Positions 50,129-60,800 of a DNA stretch of 64,000 nucleotides are shown here, in pieces. The notes beneath the pieces are model-generated. The model searched no databases and was not told the DNA's origin. It saw only the letters and a list, made by a program, of their open reading frames with translations. The stretch is from Ascidia mentula (Eukaryota; Chordata; Ascidiacea; Phlebobranchia; Ascidiidae): NCBI GenBank assembly GCA_947561715.1, contig OX387197.1, positions 20,568,266 to 20,632,265 of the forward strand, written 5' to 3'. Position numbers and translations under genes: made by a program. The number at the start of each line of letters is the position of its first letter. Within the stretch, counting starts at the first letter, position 1.

Positions 50129-52428
50129 ATGAAGACAGCAACAATTCTTGTCATTATTTTCAACCTTTTTGTCGAACAAGGTCAAACTGTAGTTTTTGTA
50201 TTGTTTTGTGTTGATGTATAACAAGTTTATTCCATATAGATGGGCGTTCTCAAGTGAACGACAGAGTAGTTTTGAATGAATCGACTCAAAAAAGTTTTAA
50301 CATGATCAGAGGAAAATTTCTTTCGGTGGCATTGATAGAAGGATCATTGGAACCTGGTAGTAATTGCTCTGTAAGTTTTTGTGTTTCCTGTGTGTAAAAT
50401 AAAATTTATCTGCCCTTCTGTAAGATTCCCGAGCAATTCAGTTTAAATGAGTTCGCCAATGTGCAGGTAACTTACGACGACGGCATTGCAGAATCTGAAC
50501 CGCAAAAGCTTCGTAGATATCACTATATTTTATGTAGCTATGTCGATGATGCTTTGTCAAAGATGGGTCGTTAAAATTTGGGTGCTGTGGCACCAAATTA
50601 CCAAATAAACGTAAAGAAGTAATATTATAGTCTGCTATAATACAAGCTTACTTGTGCAGATAAAATGCCAAGACGCGGGATACGGACCAGGAAAAATCAT
50701 AAATATATCCGATGACATGTGTGCAGAAGTTGCTATAATGCAGTGTTTTCGCATTGCACTACAGTGTTTTCAAATAAACCAGTCTTATGTCATGTTTAAT
50801 GCGGTGACAGGTAGCCAATAAAATAAATATTTTTATTTTTTGTTAGTTTAATGAGCCGAAATAAACTATATTCTAATCGGTACCTATTTCAAACAGAAAC
50901 ACAGACGAACGCAAAAAGAAACAATTTAACAATCAATTCTACGAATCCAGTTATAATTCATGCTCCGGACACTTTGTCCTCGTCATATTATGAATGGAAT
51001 ATTTACTGCGAAGTCGTCGAATGCATTTTTAACTTTACACTCAAAGAAGTAAATCTTTGGGCCTATAATGAACATATTTATGTAAGTTTTGTTATTGTTT
51101 TGAATAAATTGCTTCTTGTTTTTGTTTGTTTTAAGTTGTCATGTATATTGCCATTGAAATGTTTGATGTCGAATTCAAAACGAAACGTGGTATGGAATTG
51201 ACGTTTTCAGGTTTTGATTGAAAACTTATCCAGGCAAGTTATTTTCTGCAAAAAATGGACTTCGATTCACACTGCCCCAGTCACTTTTAAAGGACATGGG
51301 AAAGTATTAAAAATCCAAATGCAACTTCGTAAAAGACAAAATAAGATTCCAAGGGGACGATTTAAACTTACAGTAAATGCAGGTGATGATCTTGTCTTTG
51401 TTTTGTACTGTTTCCAATCACAAGTTTAAACACATGTGATCTATAAAACATAATAAAACCATCACCTTCATAAAGCAATTTTAACCGAAAATTAGGAATT
51501 TGTCATGACATTAAAAGCGTAAACAATTTTCAATACATGTTTTGCATGCGATCCTACAGTACAAGTGGCAAAAACAGCTCCCGAATCACGAAATGCTCCT
51601 CTATACCGTGTAGGAAGCATTCCTTTTACGGTCAGTTTTTTCTGTAGTTTGTCATTGCTTTCTCCTTTTATGATAACAACTGTCAGAGCAATGTTGACAA
51701 AAAGACTAGGAAAACAAAAATGTTAAAATAAAAAATGCGCATTTACGGACCCCCCAAGTTTAAAACCACTATTCGAAATCACTTTCTTTGGCTTCATGAT
51801 ATTGTCGAACATGTTTAGGTACGTTCTTTATTACCGACCCCACCAACACGGAAACATGTTCCTGCTATCGCCACCACGAACCCTAGTGTAAACATAAGTA
51901 CGGCTCACAACAAACAAAAGTGCAAGGTATGTCGATAGAGTATACTTGTATTTCCTGCATGATTTTAAACAGCTTATTTTAAAAGTACGCCTGATTGGAT
52001 AATTGAAATGAAATCCATTGTTTCCAGGTTATCTGTACTAAAAATGACTTCGCAAAATATTTTGACACATACGCTTTTTCACAGCTTCACAAGTCTTGTC
52101 ATGGCCACACTGCTGATGGTGCGGCAAATCAAAACATCACGCATGACACCACCCCAAGCTTTCCTACGACCGGTACACATATCCTTTTATTTGTTGCTTA
52201 ACTTTTAATTTTGAAAAAGGGCATTTACTTTTCATGTTGATAAGAATGATTTGAAGTTCATGTTTCTTAGTGAATAACCAACTTATGAGAACATCGACTC
52301 TTCCCCGCCAAGGCAACTTCAGCGTTTCTAAAAATAATTCAGATTACACAACGTTTGTAAACCAACCCCCAGAGAACAAGACTGTTGCAAATTTTTCCAA
52401 AGTTCAAGGTACTATATACTTACGGTGA
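50129..52428 (+). CDS. Unrecognised receptor-like protein, copy 3, predicted soluble form
   Basis: Encodes, as far as I can compare by eye, the same exons as copy 1, including the two extra bases that end the frame at GTIYLR before the membrane segment. It lies wholly within the tract that matches unit 1, so its identity with copy 1 reflects recent exchange rather than constraint. See copy 1 for the domain description. Confidence 0.62.
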
Positions 52429-53636
52429 ACTTGAACAGTTTTACTTACATTTTTTTAATCTTTTGCCTATCTGTTGCAACTTTGATATTCTACAAGCTCT
52501 TTAGGAAACAAGTACCTTGTATCAAGAAATACATCGAGGGTGACTGAAAAAAATCACAGCAAAGGCGAAATTCTATGCTTTGCCTTACTGGCATGTGGAA
52601 CCCTTATCACGTTGATGATAATATTTCAACGCGTTCGTAATTATTAAATGTATCTGTTACTTATGATTTTTTTAGAATGGAACAGCTTTCAAAAAGTTGG
52701 ATAATCCAAAAGTTTAAATTTGCATATAGATTGCTTTAAGTGTCAACTAGGTGTTGTTATCGAATATGAAATTGTTAATTTTCCTTCCATTTACGATTGT
52801 ATCAACACCGCTTCTAAAGTTGTGCTTGATATATCCGTGTGTCTGTCGATTAGTGATAACAACTTTTTGCGCAATGGAACAGACTAAATGCATGCGTTAA
52901 ATGGTATCTCGGTTTCAATTTGTTATGATAAAATTTGATTTATTTGTTTCAAAGTTTTTAATGTACAACAATTTTAATAAACTTTTAGTGTGTAATTCCG
53001 TATGGCCTCGGATCGCAGAATCGCAAACAAGAGATAATCGAAGTTAGGCAACAGCCCATGTCGCGGTTGACACCTGCACTATAGAAAATCTAAAGAAGTT
53101 TTCCAAATCCGAAATTTTATGGAAATTGAATTCTTATGGGCCGTGCAGGTTATTACGCTTGTAACAGTTGTAACCGTTTGTGATGTGTTTCAAATATGTC
53201 ACTGATCCTGTTTGTTAGCTCTTTTTCTGGTTGTTCACCATGTCAGGGTGGACGCAAAGGATAGACAGAGATTGACCATACCGCAACAAAATAATAATTC
53301 AATGTTTGTTGGATGCGCTTAGACCAAAAATGGCTTGGAGATATCACTTTTTGAGTTTTAGGCAAAATTTTCAGGTCATAGAATAGAATTAACAGATCCT
53401 GGTGGAAATGATCGAATTTGGGCTGTAAACATCTTTGATACCTGGCTGACGTAGTACACGATCTGCCCGAGCTGCCCATTGGAAAATCCTGTGCGTAAGG
53501 AAGGATTCAAATGGCAAGTGGCCACCCCAATTCCAGAAAGTTTGAAAGATATTTTTTGGGCTGCCCTAATGCTAATATTACGCCCCCTTTGATTTCGGTA
53601 ATTCATGACATAAACAAACAAAAAATTTTGTGTATA

Positions 53637-53689
53637 AGCTGCAGACAGATGGCCACTGTTTCGACCTAAAAGGTCTCATCAGTGCAGCT
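53637..53689 (-). ncRNA. Type I hammerhead ribozyme, left motif
   Basis: On the minus strand the order is stem I AGCUGCA, core CUGAUGA, stem II GACC-UUUUA-GGUC, core GAAA, stem III CAG-UGGCCAU-CUG, then U-C at the cleavage site and stem I closing strand UGCAGCU. All invariant core bases are present and stem I is a perfect 7-bp helix. Cleavage is predicted after the C, between positions 53644 and 53643. The 3-bp stem III is typical of retrozyme hammerheads that work best as dimers. Confidence 0.9.
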
Positions 53690-53920
53690 GGTGTGACTAT
53701 CAGACGACTTTGCTGACCAAACGGCCAAGCAAAGACTTCCACTTTGTGGTGACTATACAATCACCGTCATCCGTTGGGCACCAAACTAGGTGCAACCTTA
53801 CGGAGCAAACAAGGTGGAAACACTACGGCCAAGCAAGCTCAACCAATAGTGCCGTCAGGCCCCGTGTCACAATAATCATATGATAACCAATGTGGAGCCA
53901 ATAATATGAATTTGTGTATA

Positions 53921-53973
53921 AGCTACAGACAGATGGCCACTGTTTCGACCTAAAAGGTCTCATCAGTGCAGCC
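53921..53973 (-). ncRNA. Type I hammerhead ribozyme, right motif
   Basis: Same core, stem II and stem III as the left motif. Stem I pairs GCUGCA with UGUAGC through one G-U wobble. Predicted cleavage between 53928 and 53927, exactly 284 bp from the other site, so the two cuts would release one monomer. Confidence 0.88.
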
Positions 53974-54659
53974 GAAAAAAAAATTGTTGAAACTTGCTGT
54001 CCGCGCAAGAGCGATTGGGGATATCCAATCATGTTGTTGCCCCGGTACCGGGGTGTATTCGGACATTTAGGACATGTTCAAACAACGAGCTGAATGAACA
54101 TTATGAGTGTGCTGAAACGAACCAAACATCTTCTGTTTTGGGCCAATGCTTTACGACTTACAACAAAACAAAATTTAGGATGGAGCATAATTAAAAAAAA
54201 AATATTAACAATTTTCAACAAACCGTACGAGCAAAACTCAGATCACCAACCACCGAATTTAATCGATGTGAATGGCATTGCACAAAACAACTTTGGAAGT
54301 TAAGATAGATGCTTATTATGGATATTGGAACGTTATTACACGCAAGATGAATGCTTTCAACACCTGCTATATTTCATCCTATGCGATCCGCGTTTCTCTC
54401 TCCGTGCAAACTGCATTCAGATGTCCATGACAAAAGAGCGTAAACATATTAAATATAATACACGTTCTACACGTAATTATGTTTTGTTTATGTAAAGTTG
54501 GTAAATTTAATTCTTTTTTAAAAAGTTGGTCGTCATTAGACCTTGGCGCTACGGATAGTTTAAAATGATGCAAATATTATTCGGCGTCCATCGTAACCGG
54601 AATGTCTGTGGGAAATTTTCCTTTTTTGACAAATACTTACTTTTTGTCATGTGTGATTA

Positions 54660-54856
54660 ATGTAACTTCATGCTCATGGCATTTATTTATCTAAAAGTGT
54701 CGTACTATTAATAAGTTTCTTGATTATTTTTTTTGTTTTTCAGTGTGGTGTTTTGCGTTCAGTTATTATAGTGCCAATTTTTTTGTTCTATATCTTGCTT
54801 TAGTAATGGTATTGTGGCATATATTTTGTCTGTTATGACATCCACGCACCTTTGTT
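54660..54856. other. Unique right flank of the array and TTLL7 upstream region
   Basis: Sequence resumes at ATGTAACTTC after the unit end and is not repeated elsewhere in the window. This short stretch must hold the TTLL7 5' end, unless earlier exons or the promoter lie inside unit 3. Confidence 0.5.
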
Positions 54857-57800
54857 ATGCCTAGCCGGATAAAGTCCACGCCATATTATGGCGATGGAAT
54901 TAGCATGTCATGGGAAAACACTATTGGTAGTGGTACGTATAAAAATGTTTCTCACATTTTCTACTTCTTGACCTAAACTCTATCCTTTATAATCGCTAAA
55001 TGTAATTTGGTACATAATTTTTAAAGATTTTTGACCAAGGGGTATTTGGAGCCTTATTACATTATTAGCATGTATTACAGTTGACTATGGCCAAGTCAAT
55101 GAAAGAAGCTCTGTACTTGCAAGTGTTGTTGAAGGTGATGAAGACATTCACCAAAATTTAAGTGATGTTGTCACTGATTCTGGAAGAAAAACAAAAAGAA
55201 AACGCCGATCATGGATAACAGCTAATGTTGCAAATTGCAAATATGAACTTGGTAAATTTTTGCAATGATCAATTATTTTTTAAAATTTTTGACCCCAACA
55301 ACATTTTCTTGTTTTAGTAAAAAGTAGCATTGAGACATGTGGAATGGTGTTGGTGAAAGATGATTCTGCCAATGCAAGCTCATCCTATTTGTTTTGGTAT
55401 GACTCAGTTGTTCCTATTGAGCGCATACAGGAGTTACAAAGCTACCAACATGTAAACCACTTTCCAAATATGGGAGAAATTTGCAGGAAAGACCATCTGG
55501 CACGAAATATGGCTAAGTAAATATATTCATAATACTAATATACAAAAAAATAGCATTGGCAGCTTACTATAATAACTAACATAATTCTATCTTTCAAATA
55601 TTTATTGTTTAAACATTTCCATCTTATTTGTACAAGTTGTATTTTTTCTTCAGGATGCGTCGTGCCAAACCAAATGATTTTAACTTTGCACCTAAGTCAT
55701 GGAATATGCCTTCAGAATATAATCTGTTACTTCTTTATGCCAAAGATGTAAAGAAAAATAAACGAAAAACTGTAACATTTATTCAAAAGCCTGCTAATGG
55801 AGCTATGGGCAATGGGTAAGTGCTAAGTATGACATTCATTACAACCCTTTTTTAACTCTATTGTGATATATTTTGTTTCTGATTTAATGCAGAATCCAAC
55901 TGTATCGAAATGTAGAAAAAATTCAACCTACTGAGCACACTATAGTGCAAGAATACCTGGACAAACCACTACTTCTTGATGGTTACAAAATCGATTTGCG
56001 CCTTTATGCACTTGTAACACACTGTGACCCACTAAAAGTGTTTTTATATCAAGATGGCTTGGTTCGTTTGGGCACTGAGAAGTATGCTAACCCATCAGAA
56101 AGTAACATGGTGAGCATATGTTAAGTTCCTTGTACAAAATGCCTCAAACATTTATATTCTGTACCATGTGATTGGCCTTCAATTTTAACACAGGACCAGC
56201 ACTACATGCATCTTACTAACTACTCAGTAAACAAAACTAACGAGAATTTCGAACGCCATACCGACTTTGATCGCGGGAGCAAAAGAAGTGTCAAGTCGTT
56301 GCTAAACCATCTTCGCAATGCTGGATATGATACAGTAACCTTGTGGCGAAGCATAACTGTAAGTTGCTGCTGAGGTTTATTAAATGCCAATGACTTGGAA
56401 TAAGCATAAGATCGTTTCTTGTATGTAATGGGAACAGTAGAGCTTTTTATGAGAACTAAAAGTTGACTGGCTAAATTGGTTATTAAAGAAACACCATTTT
56501 ACTGTTGAATTGTTCTCCACACAAATACAAGTTGTAAATGTTTATTGCCATTTTGCTTAACTCGGTTTCTTGGTCGTTAAACAAGAAAAAATATAGAAGA
56601 TGTAAACTGCACGTACAATACAATGTTATTAAATAATGCTGCCTAACTTCACGGCATGCCTGTCTTTGAAAAGTTAAATTGTCGTTATCAGATTCATTTA
56701 GCAGCGCTTTAATTACCAATCGACTGAAATCACTTTCATCGTTGTGTATATGCAGCACACATAATTACGTCATTGTCTCTCTTATTACTTTTGTGAAAAA
56801 TTTCATCGTTCATTTGCAGGATCTTGTGTTGAAGACGTTGATTGTGGCGAGCCCTCACGTACTTCACTCTTACAGAATGTGTAGGCCGGGCCAACCCCCT
56901 CACTCCGAGAGCGTGTGTTTTGAAAGTAAGAACATTGGGTATAAATACTTCCTTGTAATAATAATATTGACTAGTGATGTGTTGCGCCGGATCCGGGTAC
57001 CCGGACCCGGCCGGATATTGACCAATTTTCAATACCCGGACCCGGCCGGATAGTACACTTAATTTTAACGGATAGTTGGGAAACCATTTTTGTCCTAATA
57101 GCGGACAAACATTTCCCAAATTACTCGTTTTTGGGACCCAGTCTGTTATACTCGCCGCCGTAAGATTTTTCTGTTATTTGTTATTAAGGTTATTCGTGAC
57201 GTGTTATACCATATTAATAAATGCCCACGTTTATTTGTTCCACTCATGACAGGCTAACCTTAACATAGCATTCTGTTTGGCAATCAAACATTTTTGCCAT
57301 AATACACGAATCGGTGTTAACAAACTGCCGGATCCAAATTATCCGGCCGGATTTGATTAATAACTATCCGGATCCGGCCGGGCCGGGTAATTTGGAACTG
57401 GGAACATCACTAATATTGACCTATCCAATACATACTTCATAAACCTGAGCGTTTTGAATATTTGTAATTTTTCGCAAATATGCCTTTTCACCCCAAATTT
57501 GTTTTTTAAAGGTTTAATACTCCTTTCAATAATGAACCAGGTATTCATTTGAAGTATTAGCTTTACTGCAAACATTACGTTTGGACAAGGTTGGCCTTAA
57601 TAATAAGTGGACCTGTGAACGTTTCACTTGACCTTGCCCCTTAAAATAGTTAAATGTAGGCGTCCTGTAAATTAAAAACATTTTGAAACAAACAAACCGT
57701 ATCACGGCCTAACTTGTAATACAAGAACGTGGACAATGTAGTTACAACCGCCTTGTAGCTTAAATAACTTCAATCGTATTCGTTACCTATTGTCTTCAAA

Positions 57801-60800
57801 CGGAAAACATTAACAACATCTGATGTAACCGGAACAATTGTTACGTTATTTGACACGCCCAATTTTCTTGTGTCGTTGTAAAACATCTTGTGATATGATC
57901 TCATTCTGTTGTATACATGTTTAACTTGTTTTGTAGTTTTGGGCTTCGACATTTTTCTTGACAGAAAACTAAAGCCTTGGCTATTGGAAGTGAATCGGTA
58001 AGTTTGTCACATTTCCAATAACCTGTCACTGTATCTGCAATAAATGTAGCTTCTTAAATTATTCACGGTTTAATGACGACAAACTTGATTTACGGTTTAA
58101 CTATTAGTCTGCGCGGTCAGTCTGCAATTTTTGTTTGAAACAATATAAACGCTAATAAATACTTTTGCCGTTGAAACAATATAAGTTACAAATATGTATA
58201 AACTGATCGCCAATACCAATACAAACATGTATAAACTGATCGCCCACATATATGTTTTCAGTTGTAAGTTGCTGGGGTTTTTGACTATTTGCAGTCTAAT
58301 AGGTTTTTATAAATTCCTTCGCAGTGCTCCGAGTTTCGGTGGCGACGAAAAGATCGATCAAGATATTAAGGGTGGAGTGATTCGGGACGCATTGAGACTT
58401 GTTAATATCAGGTACATAATGTTGGTGCTGTTTCTACTAAATGTAAAATGCGATTTTTTCCCGATTCCTCCAAAGCAGTTGTTCCTAAACTTATTTGCAT
58501 GCAAAGCATTTTAAAAGATTTACCGCACTTGCAACGCAACAGACCTAAACTTTTATAGAATAGTAAGTGTAATTTTTGCCTTTTATGTTTCCCACCTTGA
58601 TAGCTTCACGCGTTTCTCCTCGAACGTTTGCTTGTGGTTGGTATTTTGTTTTATCGCAGCCACGTCGAAAATCTTTTGCATGCTATTTCAAAGTTTTTTG
58701 GGTTTGCATTATCAGACGACTTCCGCGAAAAATCAAAACGACGCACTTAGGCGTCACGACATAGTTTGGAAACCGTTGTCTTGACGTAATGCTGTAAAGT
58801 GTAAACCCTGTTGACGCCTAAAGTTTTAACGCGGGCACAAACAGTTAACCAAATCTTCCCATGATATCATGCCTCGTTTGCAATCCAATTAAACTTTAAT
58901 GAAGGGCACGTCTTTCAAGTAAAAGGTTAAACCCGTGGTCAAGATTACGCAGTGGCAAGAAATTAGACAGCGATTGAAACACTTGGTCTTCATTAATATT
59001 TTACGCGACTGTGCAGGGCGGGTGACAAGCGACGTAATATTGCCAGTCAGAAAGCGGAGGCCCAGCGGCGACTGTTTCGCCCCTCCCAGCATCGCATGCC
59101 AACCAATAGCATGAGCTCTGTCGCGCAACGCAAGTTCATCGTCAACCGCCGCAAGGAGGAGCTAGTGAGTTGATATTTTGTGACGTTTTTGTCGCATTCC
59201 ATCTGCGGTAGATTTTTACGCATCTACAGATAAGTATGACACAGCTACTGCTGTATAGCGCATCTGGCAATGGATCCCACAAAATAAACACGATATCGTA
59301 CATGCCCAGTTAACAAATCATACTATTCATACTACCGTTTTTTTGTTGTTCGTTGTATTTTGATAATAGACCTTATGAACCAGAATTTGTCCATAATACC
59401 GGAAGTCTGTTGTTGTATTATTGTTTTACTAATTATATTTAAATCTCATCTGAAGATTACTTAGGACATTTTTTGTCCTTTTACATATTTAAATGCACGC
59501 ATGTCGTCCCAACTAAGCATGACTTTGTACATCACGCACGGTGCATGTTATAAAAAGAAACCTTTATGTAGCATAACTCCGTTTTATTAAGAGTGGTTAA
59601 AAAACAAATTCATTCGTAGTTTTGTAGCCGATCTCCAATTTGACGATTTGTCACAAAAATCGGTTCATGTTTTTTCAGAAAGAGAAGTTGAACTGGGTTC
59701 GAAAGGAGGCAATCCGCGAAGAACACGAAAACGCAAACACTGGTGGTTACGTCCGCGTATTTCCTTGTCACGACAAAACACTCAAAGAAAAGTAATTCCA
59801 ATTGATTGTAGTCACCTGGTGCTATTGTTGCACAGTTGGACATATGTCCTGACCGTTCTGTCTCCATTGTTATTAAAACTATTCATGTTGTTCTCTTTCC
59901 ATGGATGCATTGTTCAGTCCACCCAGCTGCAGATTTTCTTTGAAATTGGCTTTAATTGCAATGGTAACGATTTTACGAAATTATCAAAAATCTACCATGT
60001 GGAAAATAAAACACAGCGTTATTGACAAATACCACAAGTATAAAACCATAAACTAAGATGCAAAATCTACTGCATTATATGTCACACCCAGTGGCCATGT
60101 TGTGTTGACATTTACTTTTTATTTCATATCGCGGTTATGTATTTCAGATACACCAATCTTCTCAGCGACGCATTTCAGCTCTTTCTGCAATCACGTTCGG
60201 CACCATTTCAGAAAAACATCATTGATCATTACCGTCTGCAAAAAGTAAATATACATTCGTTTCGTCCAATTGGAAGTTTCATTAAATCTTTTGGATATTA
60301 TAAACCTTCACATGTGCACTTGATGTTGTATAGGAGGACGAAATCCTGGATTTGATCGAACAATGTGAGGAGGAGGAAGGAATTAAACCTCAACAACCGA
60401 AGCCGCTGTCGAGCATGCCTCTTCTTACTCCTCCATCAACAAGATCCTCGTCGAGGAAGAAGTATCACAGTGGGCTTTCCTCCTCATCCTCGGAAAGTGA
60501 AGAATCATCCGACGTATGTGGGAAGAACTGTGGTGTAGATAGGAAACCAAGTCATAGTTCATAAAAATTACAAACAGTTGTATGCAATAGCTCCTGTACA
60601 AAAACAAACGTAAAAAGAACGTTTGATTGAATCTTTTGGAACAACAACACTGTTCAGTCATACATGTAAGACATCGCAAGTTTGACAACAATTGTCCTTC
60701 AGCTAGTTTCCTTATAGAAGTTATATCAGTTTTTAAAAGTATCATTTAGCATCGGCGTTCAAGTAAATGACACTTTTCCACACAAAAAACATGTTTTGAT

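Larger units (their letters stand above)
53625..53975 (-). mobile_element. Retrozyme-like element with two hammerhead ribozymes
   Basis: About 350 bp present in unit 3 only. Units 1 and 2 have an uninterrupted A-rich stretch here (GACATAAAC then a run of A). It consists of one full 284-bp monomer plus a partial second, so that a hammerhead motif closes each end. Read on the minus strand. No protein frame. Small elements of this build (type I hammerheads with a short stem III, repeats of a few hundred bp) are known in animals as retrozymes, which spread through self-cleaved, circularised RNA with borrowed reverse transcriptase. Insertion in an A/T-rich site fits retroposition; the exact target duplication is blurred by the A run. 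Confidence 0.85.
45385..54659 (+). repeat. Tandem segmental duplication, unit 3 (mosaic)
   Basis: Third direct copy, 9.3 kb, ending TGTGATTA and then running into unique sequence. Left part (to about 47.4 kb) matches unit 2. The middle (about 47.58-52.74 kb) is almost identical to unit 1. The right part (from about 52.79 kb) again shares unit-2 variants such as CCATTTACG and CACCGAATTT. Contains the retrozyme insertion. Confidence 0.93.
52429..54659 (+). other. Distal part of unit 3
   Basis: Equivalent of 34618-36510. The exon-like stretch with SVCLSISDNNFLR loses one base (GCGCAATGG versus GCGCAAATGG) and a short segment after it. If a second gene exists in the unit, this copy is broken. 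The retrozyme interrupts the part near 53.6-54.0 kb. Confidence 0.3.

Noticed and set aside
53625-53975. Reading the two 65-bp terminal repeats of the unit-3 insertion as tiny LTRs
   Set aside because: There are no TG...CA ends, primer site or purine tract, and both repeats fold as complete hammerhead ribozymes; the retrozyme explanation accounts for the repeat spacing.
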